From Coriaria nepalensis (Eukaryota > Streptophyta > Magnoliopsida > Cucurbitales > Coriariaceae): 64,000 bases of DNA. Position 1 is the first letter of the stretch, and every line of letters begins with the position of its first letter. A program made the translations under genes and the position numbers. Below the pieces are notes generated by a model. The model ran no database searches. It was not told where the DNA came from and saw nothing but the letters and a program-made list of their open reading frames with translations. The stretch is from positions 1,255,001 through 1,319,000 of the forward strand of contig CP114495.1 in the NCBI GenBank assembly GCA_027186245.1. The letters are read 5' to 3'. This document shows positions 38,173-49,792 of the stretch, piece by piece.

Positions 38173-41100
38173 CTACAAGAGGTTTTCATTTTCAATCTCG
38201 ACGCAATGTACATAGTCATCCCTGCAACCGACAAAAACCCGCCCACGAATCATCAGAGGTGAGGAAAAGACATCTCCGGGAAGATCCATCCTTGCAAATT
38301 CCTCGACATGTGATCTTTTCACTTGGCTTTTTTCAAATCCGACCACATCCATGTTTACTCGGATTAGATGCATAGTTCCGGAACTCGAACAGACACAAAC
38401 CAACCTGGAAATAAAGGGATGGCTTTTGTAAGAAATTATATGAAGTGGAGACTTGGAAGCACTACGGTTTGGTGCTAATTGTTTTACCTGTCTGATGAAA
38501 TGGAAGGATCCGAAACCAAGTTTATGTGCTCATCAACATAAGGGGATGCAGTGATTGGATCTCCTACGTTGAATTCCCATAGTAGGTCTCCTTTTTCCTT
38601 GTATAATATTTTGGGAATTGAAAAATATTAAAAATTGACAAAGAATTCCATGCATGGCTCTAACATATGCTGGCTGATATGGATCTTACCAGTTCATATG
38701 AGTAAATACTTCCATTTCTGGAGCATATGAGCACCTGGATAATAAAACTTTTCAAGATACGCATGATCCATGCAATAATTGATACTTTCCAAGGCGATAT
38801 TGAAGAACATGATTTACTTGGGAAGGTAGGGTCGAAGATATGCAGGGTCCAGCAAATATTGGACCATCAGTCCGACACTGAATAACAAATATAATTGTTT
38901 AAGTATCATGTCTTGTAGAGGATTGAGTATATATAACTTCACCGAGTAACATAAACTAGTAACATAAACTTGGGTATCAAGCAGTATAACGAAACTGTAC
39001 CTTCCAGATAAGACATCCACTTGAATCCAATGCAAGAACAGTCCCATCTACCAAGCAACAAATAACTGCAGAGAAAATGAATTTGTACCCCAGAAAGGGG
39101 GAAAAACACTTCATCCGTATAAATACAGAGATGATGTCTACAGAGATTATTCATACAGCATAATGATTGGATTTGTAGACAGGGAATAGAAGAAATACCA
39201 TGTCCATTAAGAGGACTAATGGCAATGGACCCAAATATTGGAACTCCTAGATTTTGTTGCCACAGAACATGAAAAGGTGAAGCCTGCATATGACAATAGG
39301 GACTAAGTCAAGGACCCATCCTTTTGAAACAGAGAAAATTGCACATATACATATTATTCTTATTGCTTGAACTTGATTTGTAATTAGAAAGAAAATTTAT
39401 TGTTGTTTTCCATACCTTTATTGACAAAGCACTCATATGTCCACTCGTGGAAGCCACATAAAGTCTACCTTGCATCTACATAGGCAGGAAGCAAGAAAAT
39501 ATCATTATTGAATTAATAAAATGAGTGCCAGTAAGTAATCCTGCGGTTAGTGAAAAGAGATTGATTGAATCTTGAAATCAACCTCGTCAATTGCAGGAGA
39601 TCCATATAGACTGCCCTCACATGGAAGGGTATAAATGCAGCAACGATTCACATAGTCAAGAGCATATAAGTTATGGTCATGCGATCCACACCTGCAGATT
39701 GTACTCAATAAATAACTCAATCTAGGAAAGAAGAGGTGGCACATAACTTAGCTAATTTAGAAAAACATTCATACATGAAATAGATTTTTGGGACACTAAT
39801 TACTTTTCAAAGATGATAATAAGATAGAGGGGAGCTCAAATTCAAAGATATATACATAGTCTTCCAATTCAGTCAACATCGTGAAAAAGGAGATTCATAC
39901 TTCACATAAAAAAGAGAACATGTAGAAAGAAACTAATCAACACCTTACCAGATCAAATGTCTTTTTGAGTCTGCAATTGGCTGTGATTTTACCTTCAAAT
40001 GTAGAATGGGTTTAGCATCAGTGAAAACAGCATATGAAGAATAGACATTTTAGGATCGAAAAATAGAAAGGGGGAAAAGAAATCGGCAAAATGTGAAGCA
40101 AAATTTTCCTGTCCAATTGATTTATCATACAAAACCATGCTATCAGTCAGACGTATCACAGCAACTTAAAAAAGCTAATAATTAACGACAACATGAAATT
40201 CATGAAGATAAAATGATCTCCATCACCTAATTGTCTTCTTAAGAGTTACCAAGAGATAAAATGTTGCTTATTCTTTGTTTGTATAGAGAGTTTTTCTTTC
40301 GCTTAGGTCAAACTTTTGTTAACTTTTCTTCCAAGGCCATCTTTGTTTTCCATTTTTCTTAGGGAAGGTTTTTGTCCCCCTCCCTTAGTTTGTTCGTTCT
40401 TTTCTTAGTTGGTTTGGAGTGTCAAATAAATTACTAGAGGCTCTCTTCCAGGGAAAACAAAAACATGAAAGTTATTACAACCATCATACCTCGCCTGATG
40501 TTTGGAAAGTCCAACAGATGTTTCCACTTGAAAACTCCAGGAAATATATTTTCCCATCGTAGCATCCAACTACAACCTAAGGAATTGACAAAAACATGTC
40601 AAATATAAAGGCTTTCCAAGCTGAATAGTTGATGAAATACGGATACCTAGATTTGTAAAATCAAATAAAAAGCAACCTGAGAGAAGTCACCAGTGATAGC
40701 GGCTGAACATTCAATTCGGCCTTCTAGATTTCTCTCCCACTGAATAGAACCACTAAACTGAATCATGTAATGATATAGCACTTTTAGTAGTAAATCTACC
40801 TATCACGCCCTCAGAGAGTGTTTTTAGCTATCTTAAAATTCAAAGTTCCAACTTACCTGTTTGCATGTACACAAACAAACTTATGCGAGTGAGAGCCGAT
40901 GAACAGATAGACGTCTTTTTCTTTAAACACAACGAGTGGTGATGCATCAACACAGGACTCCATGTGAACCTTCCATAGTTCTTGCATGGATCCTATACCC
41001 CTCAGAACCTTCCATGACAAGGTTCCCTTGCATATACTATTCTTACCAATCTTGTCTCCATAAAATACCTTGTTTCCCCTGCTGATTGCACACGACGATG

Positions 41101-44100
41101 ACACGGAGGAAGAGTTCCATGGGTACCAATCAATGGAACCAATATTTTCTGATGTGAGAGATAATTTTGATTCCACCTCCATGCATTTAGAAGAGAAAGC
41201 AGCATGATTTTGGTTTCTTGGAACAATGGCCTTTGACAATATGTCCCCTGATTGGATCCTTTTCCTCTTTCCCCTTTGTCTAGGAATATGAGGATCCAGT
41301 CTCTCAATATTATCTGAAGAAAAGGTATTCCCATTATCTTTTTTCAGGCCAGTTTTCTGGTCAGCATGTTTTCTCAAAACTGTGTTGTCTGCTAAATTCT
41401 TCTCTAAAAGAGCTGTAAGAAGTTTAAACGGACTTGGAAAGTTGTAGAGCAACCTCATATCAACACCTAAACTATGAGAAACATGTGCTGCAGCTATGGA
41501 ATTACCGCCCATCATAAAGAAATCATCATTATTGGAGACATCTTCAACCATTAAAGCATCACAAAAGGCCTGTGCACATTATGTAAAGAAAAATGTCTTC
41601 ATTGACACAAAAGTAGCAAGTTTAAAATAAAATGCAGAAAACCAAATATGTTAGAAATTTAACAGTAAACGGGGACAACTTTGAAAATGTCAAGAGAGTC
41701 AAGGAACCACCTTTTTAATAACTTGCAGGAGATCACTTCTTCTATAGTCACCAATCTCATCTTCAGCATTAGCCACATTAACCACATGAGATGAGGAAGA
41801 TGCCAAGAGCTCATAATCAACCTTTCCACTAGAATTCATAGGTATTGAGTCACTACAGAAAAAGAAATTAGGGATCATTGCCAATGAAACTTTGTTCACC
41901 ATCCAGCATCTGACAGAAGATCTGAATGCCTCTCTGGGTATGCCATCTTTCAAAACTACAAATGCCTTTAACAGATCTATTTCCCCATCACTTTTACTGG
42001 AAATAACAGCAGCATCAACTACATCAATATGACCCCTTAAATTATCTTCAATCTCCTCCAGAGAAATTCTCTGCCCATTTACTTTGATACTACGGTCTTT
42101 TCTCCCTAAGAAAACCAAGTCCCCACTTGCGAGCCGTCTGGAAAAGTCACCAGTCCTGATATAGTTTTGACTACCACGTGCATTAACAGCACCTCCATGA
42201 ATGGAATTTTGAGGAAATGTCATGTCCTCCAATGGGATGAAAGTAGAATTTGAGTAGTATCCACTACATATGCAGGGACCACTAACATATATTTCTCCCT
42301 GATCTGGTGAATCACGTTCACCAACAAGATCCACATTACAATTAGATAGAGGCATACCAATTGGGACGCTTGTTAACGTCTCCTTCTCCAATATCATTGA
42401 CAACCTCTTGCAATCAAAATATGTACAATCGCCAGATACCTTATCCAAAAAATATACATATTGGAATATGATTGAGAAAACCGACATTTATCTCAGTCCA
42501 GAAGACACAACATATTATATCCAAATAGAATGGAGAATACTAAATACTAACCTCAGTACTCCCATATAAATTCAAGATGGTGGTCTCTGGTAATAAATTG
42601 GAAAGTGCCTCCCACACTGATAATGGAAGAACTTCGCCACTTAGCACTAACAATCTTAAAGAACATGGATGCTGCATCTTATATCGACTATGCAAGGTAG
42701 GAAAGATTGCCCTTATCAGCGACGGCACAGCAGTAAGTTTGTTTATGAAATATGCCTTCAAAAAATAGTCGAATTGTTATCCATGGAATAAAGGCTTCAA
42801 TAAACATAAATTATCAACTTGTAATCACCCAATAGATTTGAAAAATAGTTATTACTTCACTCTAATCTTGGTGATGATTACCAATTCAGACCAGCACTGT
42901 TAAGAGAATAAATAATACAAAAACCTCTCTTTTTGGTGTACCTGAACAAAGTCAACAAGTGAGAATATATTCTCTTTTAGCTTTTTCATAGGAGGTATAA
43001 CCAAAACAGAAGAACTTAGCATAGCACTAAGAAATTCTTGCATGTGATCAATAAAGCTTATCGGTGTCTTGAACAATGAAAGTTCTTCTCCATTCAGAGG
43101 ATAAATCTCTTGCATCCATAAAAATCGATTTAGAAGACCTACAAAAAGGGGGGAAAAAAAACAAGTTCTTTGTCATAGAGATGTAATCTCCAAGGCATAG
43201 TGAGGGAATTGAGGAGAGCAATGGGCCAAGGCAGATGCTACAAGCAAGGAACCCAACGTTTAAAGCATTTATCTTAAAAAGAAAAAAAAAATTCTACTGA
43301 TTCAGAAATCAAACTTGCACGAGAGCTTGCCTTGCTCAGTTCCACATACGCCTTTAGGTTTCCCGGTAGATCCTGATGTATACATGACATAACAGAACCT
43401 TCTTTCTTTTCCATCATCACAAGGCAAAACTAAATTGGCCAGAGCTATTTTCTCTCGAACAGGGCTTTCTTCAATGGAAAACAGTAAAACAGGAGCTCCA
43501 CTGCCTTCTACAAGCCAATGTGATCCATCAAGAAGGTGACTGGCATTTTCACTGAATATAGATCTAGAACATATAATAAGATCGATTTTTGAAGATGAAA
43601 CAACTGATAATATCCTATCTTTTGGCCATGAAGGATCTAACGGCATGAAAGCCTCCCCACATCGCAGTACAGAAAGCACTGCAATTACATATTCCACTGA
43701 ATTTGGCATAAATATTCCCAGAATCTTCGGTGTATAGATTCTGCTCTCAAGTTCAGCTGAATACTCAGCATCTTTTCCAGACGTTTCTACAAGCTTAGCT
43801 CGCCCAGTATTGCGCATATTATCAGCTGCGACATCATCAACAATTTTATTCCTTGTAAGTAGATAAAGCTTGTACGAGTAGAAAAGACTAGAACGCATTT
43901 TCATGAAATTTTGTGAAAATCTTAGTATCGAACGGTCGAAGTAATTAGTAGCATCCTAATTACGTGCGAAAACACTTGAAAGTTGAAAGCTTTTACTGAG
44001 AGAAACCTTGGGTAGAAGGTGAAGGTCTGATCAAGTGAGAGTCATCAGCACCACTGAGGATGGAGATGAGACGGGAGCTGAGTGAATCAACGGCGTCCAA

Positions 44101-44340
44101 CACTTCGGCGTAAGTGAAGCACCGATCGCCGTCGTACATCGGAGGGGAAGCGGATTTCGCGCGCTTTCTGAAGAAAGCGACGGCCTCAGCACCATCATCG
44201 CCGCCGCCGCCGCTGTTGCTACTTCGAAAATCTCTAGAAAGCTGAGCTCCGCCATAAGCTTCAATAATGGCTATTCCGTTAGGATTATCGGAAACCGCTC
44301 CGATGAACTCATGCGATATGCAGCAACGCTTCTTCTTCAT
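38173..44340 (-). CDS. AAE19: AASDH/AAE19-like acyl-activating enzyme: AMP ligase, carrier domain and PQQ beta-propeller
   Basis: Homologue of animal AASDH (ACSF4, beta-alanine-activating enzyme) and of a plant acyl-activating enzyme. Seventeen exons: 44340-43997, 43851-43331, 43138-42942, 42755-42552, 42439-41711, 41569-40857, 40752-40677, 40576-40490, 39992-39949, 39691-39583, 39475-39416, 39283-39199, 39065-39001, 38877-38818, 38734-38690, 38597-38488, 38404-38173. All phases close, giving 1226 aa. Adenylation domain: P-loop [14 protein letters not shown] at 269-282, [21 protein letters not shown] and GKVDYELL. Carrier domain: [14 protein letters not shown], with Ser689 the expected phosphopantetheine site. 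From about 830 to the end, repeated strands ([51 protein letters not shown]) form a WD/PQQ-like beta-propeller. Intron 2 uses a GC donor (CAAG|GCAAGC). Natural substrate in plants is unknown to me. Confidence 0.93.
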
Positions 44341-44720
44341 TTTTCTGCTACTCTGCTTCGCACTAGGCCGTTTTTTTTTTATCAGTTAGTTTTGTTTGTT
44401 TGGATCATGGGCCAGAACATTATGTTGGACAAACTGGCCCAACACTATTACAAGCCCGTTAAAGTCATACTCGGATCTGGAGACAGGCCGTGAAACCGGT
44501 ATTCACCGGTAAAAGTTCCTCTTCTTTAAGTTTCGCTCTTCCCACTATTTCCAGTTCACCACTAAAGTTTCGAACCAGCTTCTGTTTGGCAGATCGAAAA
44601 GTCTTCTCCTCTCCTCCTCCCCGGCAGTGTCTTGCGCCTGTTTCTGTTTGGCCGAAGGGATCGGGAGGATCGGAATTTTCCGAGTGCGTTGTGGAGTAGA
44701 AGAATCGTTGCTCCATAGCG
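44341..44720. promoter_or_regulatory. Compact bidirectional promoter, AASDH-like / SCAI-like
   Basis: Only 380 bp separate the two divergent start codons. No TATA box stands out. Site II-like words occur at catgggccag (about 44408) and actggcccaac (about 44432). This is the usual form of a shared housekeeping promoter; co-expression is inferred. Confidence 0.5.
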
Positions 44721-47700
44721 ATGTCGCAGCTGAATAGCAATAGCAGCAATTATAGCGGTAACAGTAGCATTCCGGTGAGCGAAGTGTACTGGTCTCTGGT
44801 TGATAAAGCAGATAAGAAGTTTTCGAAGATCAGAGACTTGCCGTATTACGAGCGTAACAGGTTCTTCTTCTTCTCATTTCTCACCTCTCAATTTGTCTTC
44901 CGAGTGTCTGATAGGAAAATTCTGAGAATTTTTTTGTAAATGTTACTAGCTGCTTGCTTTTCCGTTAATTGTATTTTGTGATCATTTATAATTTTATCTG
45001 AAAAGCGTACAAAGAGCATGATCGAGTCATAGGCATCGAAGTCCGAAGTCTGAACATTGTTCAGTGAACAATTTCATTTAAGATTCGAAATTATTACAGG
45101 TATGATACATACTTCTACAAGGTATTCAAAGTGTACACACAGTTATGGAAGTTTCAGCAAGAGAATCGGCAGAAGCTGGTAGAATCAGGGCTGAAGAGGT
45201 GGGAGATTGGTGAGATTGCATCGAGGATTGCTCAGCTCTACTTCGGCCAGTACATGAGGACGAGCGAGGCAAGTTACTTGTCGGAGTCTTATGTTTTCTA
45301 TGAAGCTATATTGACTCGAGAGTACTTCAAGGAAGGAATGTTTCAGGATGTTAATCTTGCCAACAAACAGTTGAGGTTTATCGCTAGATTTCTGATGGTT
45401 TGTCTAGTTTTGAACCGGAGAGAAATGGTGCATCAGTTGGTTAATCAGCTTAAAATGCTGCTTGATGAGTGCAAAAGGACATTTCAGGTTCTTTTCTTCT
45501 TTTTCTTCTTCACCTTTCTTCTCATTTGATTCTAGTGTTATGCGGTATTTCCTTTTTCATTTGAAGCTCCTTCCGTTTACACCTTAGATGCATTTGCTGA
45601 CATGTAACTTGGATTAGATTTGTTTGCTCGATCACAATTTAGTTTTACTTGCTGACAAGTAACTTGGTAAAATCCTTGTATTTTCAAAGTGATTTCTTGA
45701 GTAATGACCTTAAGTATCTTTTTCCATCCAGGAAACTGACTTTAGGGAATGGAAGATGGTGATTCAAGAAATAGTAAAGTTTTTGAAAGCTGACACAGCT
45801 TTCATGAATCTCAGGCCTTTGAGATATAGCATTGTACTAGATCCTACTCCAGATTCTCTGCCGCTGGTTGCTCCATCTCTTGCAAAGAGAAACTTAAGAT
45901 TACGAGATGTAATTCTGACCAGCTACCATCATAATGAGGTTAGGTATTGATATTATTCTCGGCTTATGTTTCTGGAATATATGACTTCTAACTATAGTGT
46001 TATTTGGAAGTGTTTCAGTGACTAGTCTTTGTGATGTTCCACATTATTTTTTAGCGATGTTTCTTATTTTCTTCTCAATGTATCTTTTTCAGGTCAAGTA
46101 TTCCGAGCTCACTCTCGACACTTTCCGGATGCTTCAATGCCTAGAGTGGGAACCGAGTGGTTCGTTTTACAGGTCAGGAAGTTCCAAAAACAGTCAGAAT
46201 GGAGCCCCAGGGCCGAGTCGCATTAACTATTCTCAAGACATTACTGATCCCACTCTACCAGCTAACCCAAGGAAAACAATCTTATACCATCCTCCGGTGA
46301 CGCATTTTGTGGCAGTGAGTATGATGAGAAATATTTTTTTTGTATATATGTGTTGCTTGCTGTTTTCTAGGTTGTAAAAATTAAATAAATGAATTCCTTC
46401 CATTACCATGCCACCAAGCCAAATCTGCTTGATGTTACTCCATGGTGAACTTGTGTTTCATGTCTCTGTTTTGAGCAAATGATACTGCATCCTAAATTTT
46501 AGTGATGCCATTGTTTCTCTATCATATATATATAGCTTCCTTCTTCAAGAATTTATCAATGATACTTTCATTATCTTTCCATTTTAGCATTTATCACTTT
46601 CAACATATCTGTCGTCTTCTGAGTAGGTTCTGGCTACAATCTGCGAGGAGCTTCCCCAAGATGGGGTTTTCTTGGTATATTTGTCAGCCTCAGGTTGTGC
46701 AAGTTCTTAATGTTTCTTCTTTATGGTTTCTTCATATGCCTTTTCCTGACGAATTTTGAGGTTTTTATTCCTCTTACATTCTTAAACCCCTCCAGGCCGA
46801 TCACAACATGCATCATCATCTTCAGCTGGTCCTGGGGTGGGTAATGAGTTGGCTGAATCAATAGAGAATACTGTCCATATTGTCCTGCCTTCCCGATTGG
46901 GTCCTCAATGTGGTGGCCCAAACTCTTCTTGTGGACAAAGTAAAGGAGAATGCACAAGCTCTCATACCGGGTACCTCCAGTTTGGCCCTCATGGAAATGG
47001 AGGTAATCTATGTAGACTATGTTTAAGAATGATTATCAATGCCATCTACTTGAATCAATTTTGCTTGATTCAGCTGTATGACTAGCAGAGCAACTGGTCT
47101 GGCCTTCTCACTGGGAAAATGGGAGGATAATGCTCATGTTATCATACCTTCATATAGTTCTTTCTTTTGCCTTTTCTGTTAGCAGATGATAGTCGTAGAT
47201 ATATTTTATAAAGGTTATTTTTGTTACACATAGCGCCTTATATTTTAATCTCTAATAACTTTCTTCAGGGTTAAATTGCATTTATCCAAGTGACTTGATT
47301 CCCTTTACAAGAAGGCCCCTTCTTTTAGTTATTGACAGTGACAGCAGCGAAGCATTTAAGGTAATTTATATCAACATATTTCAAATCTATTATGGAGCAC
47401 TTGGGTATTGAGTTGAAAGTATACTAAATTGTTTGCTTCCAAGGTCAAAGTATAAGATATGTGAGAAAGAATTGTCTCTTTTCATTTACTTGTGAATTGG
47501 CTTGTAGACTATTTGTTTTGGAGATTGCATTGTAGTGACTTTTGCTGAAGAAACTCTTTGTTTGTATAATATCAGCATAAATTGTCAGTTGGTCTTTAAA
47601 ATTAATAGTTTTGGATATCAGATGAGTCTTCTTCTTCCTTGAGTTAATTATTCTCTTTAATGCAATATCGTAATCAGCTGTCATATTATAATAGTTTGGC

Positions 47701-48531
47701 ATGTTATAGTCTTATCATAACTCTAGATATTGTTTATAGACATGACTATATTTCTGCTACGAACTATGAACATTCTTATCCTAAACCATGTCAGGTTATA
47801 CATGGAGTAGAAAAAGGAGAACCAATAGCAATGCTTTTGTCTCCAACCTCTTCAAGTCACACTTCAGCAGCTGATTTTTCTCGCCACCCAAGTGGAAGTC
47901 TTTTTACCATTTTCCTTACAGCTCCATTGCAAGGTTTCTGTCTATTGCTTGGCATTTCAAGCTCTGAAGTCGAAACGGTAGGAACAAACAAACTCTGCCC
48001 CCCTCCATACATAATCAGTGCCCTGTTTTCTTGCTTGTTCGATATATTTACAGCCAGAAAAATTGCTCAGGACATGTATAACAAGGCAGACAAGATACTT
48101 TCCACTTCATTAAATGAATGGGGATCGACTTTGATAACATCAGACACTCTTGATCCTGTGTGGGCACAGATTTTGAATGATCCATTCATAAGACGGCTGG
48201 TCCTGAGGTTATATGCTCTGTCTTTTGTTAGTTTGTTTTACCCTTTCGTTTCTATGTTAAAATGAAAATTTGATTCAACTATCACTTTTTGTCCCTTTTT
48301 TTTTAATTTTTTTTTGGCAGATTCATTTTCTGTTGGGCAGTGCTAACTCTATATGCTCCAACATTTAATAAGGAGGAGTATGTCCCCTCCTGTGTGCCAT
48401 TTTTGCCTGAATCTGTCCTGCCAATCACTCATGCTTCTCAAACTGCAGTTCTGCAGATAGCAAATATTTTCGGGGCAGCCAATAGTTTCGTATTCTCAGA
48501 GGAGCTGTCCCTTCCGGAACATATACAATAA
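44721..48531 (+). CDS. SCAI-like protein (DUF3550/UPF0682)
   Basis: Homologue of animal SCAI, a nuclear cofactor that restrains MRTF/SRF transcription and acts in DNA break repair; the plant role is not established to my knowledge. Ten exons: 44721-44860, 45100-45487, 45732-45938, 46093-46314, 46627-46693, 46796-47002, 47269-47360, 47795-47977, 48071-48207 and 48321-48531; 617 aa. Family blocks: YDTYFYKVFKVYTQLWKFQ, RIAQLYFGQYMRTSEASYL, SYVFYEAILTREYF, DFREWKMVIQEIVKFL, YSELTLDTFRMLQCLEWEP, PRKTILYHPPVTHF, RRPLLLVIDSDSS, FLTAPLQGFCLLLGIS and DTLDPVWAQILNDPFIRRL. The helix-rich fold has no catalytic motif. The Ser-rich segment in exon 6 is the least conserved-looking part. Intron 8 (93 bp) is open in frame (see findings). 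Confidence 0.9.
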
Positions 48532-49792
48532 CACAGGCTTTCAAGATTTCAAGGCATATATTGGGCCTAGAATGTAAAGCTCTTGAAACTTTAGACGGTT
48601 AGTCAAGTAAATGCAAACAAAATTTGATATTTGGTTGTGAATTTGTGGTTCGGCAATGTGCTTCTTGGAATCTTCAAGAAGAAAGGTATTACTCGTGGTA
48701 AAAAGAAGGTCTCATACAATTACACTAATCTTTGTATGAAAAGAAAGTGCGATGTGATCGGAGTCTTGGCTTTGCTTTCTTGAGTGCTTCTTGATGCTGA
48801 TGTTTTCGGTTCCTTTGAACTGTTGTTTTGGAAATAATGTAGAAGAATCTTCCTAATGATATTATTAGCATACAAATAACTATTCTTATGATATTTACAT
48901 ACGATAATTGCGCACTTGGGTCTTATAGAGTATTCTGGTTCTAAAATAAATAAAGGGAAAGGTGAAAATATTTAAAAATAATAAAATATGATTCCAATTC
49001 TCTATCGTGTGCGACATGTCGAAAATATGTAATTTAAAATAAATAAATAATTAATTATAAAAAAATAGATTGAAGTGAAACAGAGCCCGAGCAACGTGAC
49101 CGATCAAACTGGCTTGCTTGCAATAGAGGTATTATAACAGATATGCGGCCACGCCCTTTTTTTTTAGCCTGTTTAATATAGTCATGACAGGACCGGCATT
49201 AGACAGATCAGACCCATGTCGAGTCTAAAACTAAAACTCAACAGGCTTTAGACAATTCAGACACCAGCTTGATCAACGGGTCGGCTCTGTGCTAGCCCGC
49301 GTAAGGTATACGAGCTTTTTAATTTATTATAAAAAGTAAAATAAATAAATAAATAAAATTTCATCCTTCCGTATACTTACGTAAGCCTTATACATGGCAA
49401 CCCATATCGAGCCCGATACGAGGACTGGCCCAGCCCGCCATGCTCATAAATGACATGGATCGTGTCGGACTTGAACCTGGCCGCATAAACGGACTCGGGC
49501 CGGCCTCTCCTATTGCAAAAAGTCCGCGCACTTGAAACCTTCCGTCCTTTGCCTTCATCTCATTTTTGACTTCCTTGTAATTATTCAAAACGTATTATAA
49601 ATGGTTTATATATTTACTTTATTATAGTGGTTGATTTTAGTGGTCCCACCTTTTCTCTTTTGATAACTAATGGTCCACGTGGCATCTTGGGCCAGCCCAT
49701 GTATATTCTCTTTTTACCATATCTCTTTCTGCTCATTGGCAAGTGATCACTCTGTCATCTCTCTCCCTCACTCTCACTCTCTGCAGGCAGCC
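48532..49792. other. Spacer between SCAI-like and MSL10-like genes
   Basis: SCAI 3' UTR to about 48850, then AT-rich DNA, then a block with repeated GGCCC/CCCG words (listed separately) and the MSL10 5' leader. No gene supported. Confidence 0.5.
49180..49510. repeat. Possible decayed repeat with clustered CCCG/GGCC words
   Basis: Two GC-rich arms (about 49185-49310 and 49395-49510) flank an AT-rich core of poly-A and aaat repeats. The arms contain words such as acccatgtcgag, gggtcggc, tagcccgcg, cgagcccgatac, ggcccagcccgcc and gggccggcc. This composition contrasts with the surroundings and resembles ends of non-autonomous hAT-like elements, but I could not define terminal repeats or a target duplication. 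Confidence 0.3.

Noticed and set aside
40853..40856. Joining AASDH exon 6 to the acceptor ttcag at 40757
   Set aside because: That acceptor breaks the frame; using tttag|TGG four residues on restores it, so the gene is intact there.
48054..48070. Acceptor ttacag at 48051-48053 for SCAI exon 9
   Set aside because: Gives the wrong phase; gctcag at 48065-48070 gives the family sequence DMYNKADKIL in frame.
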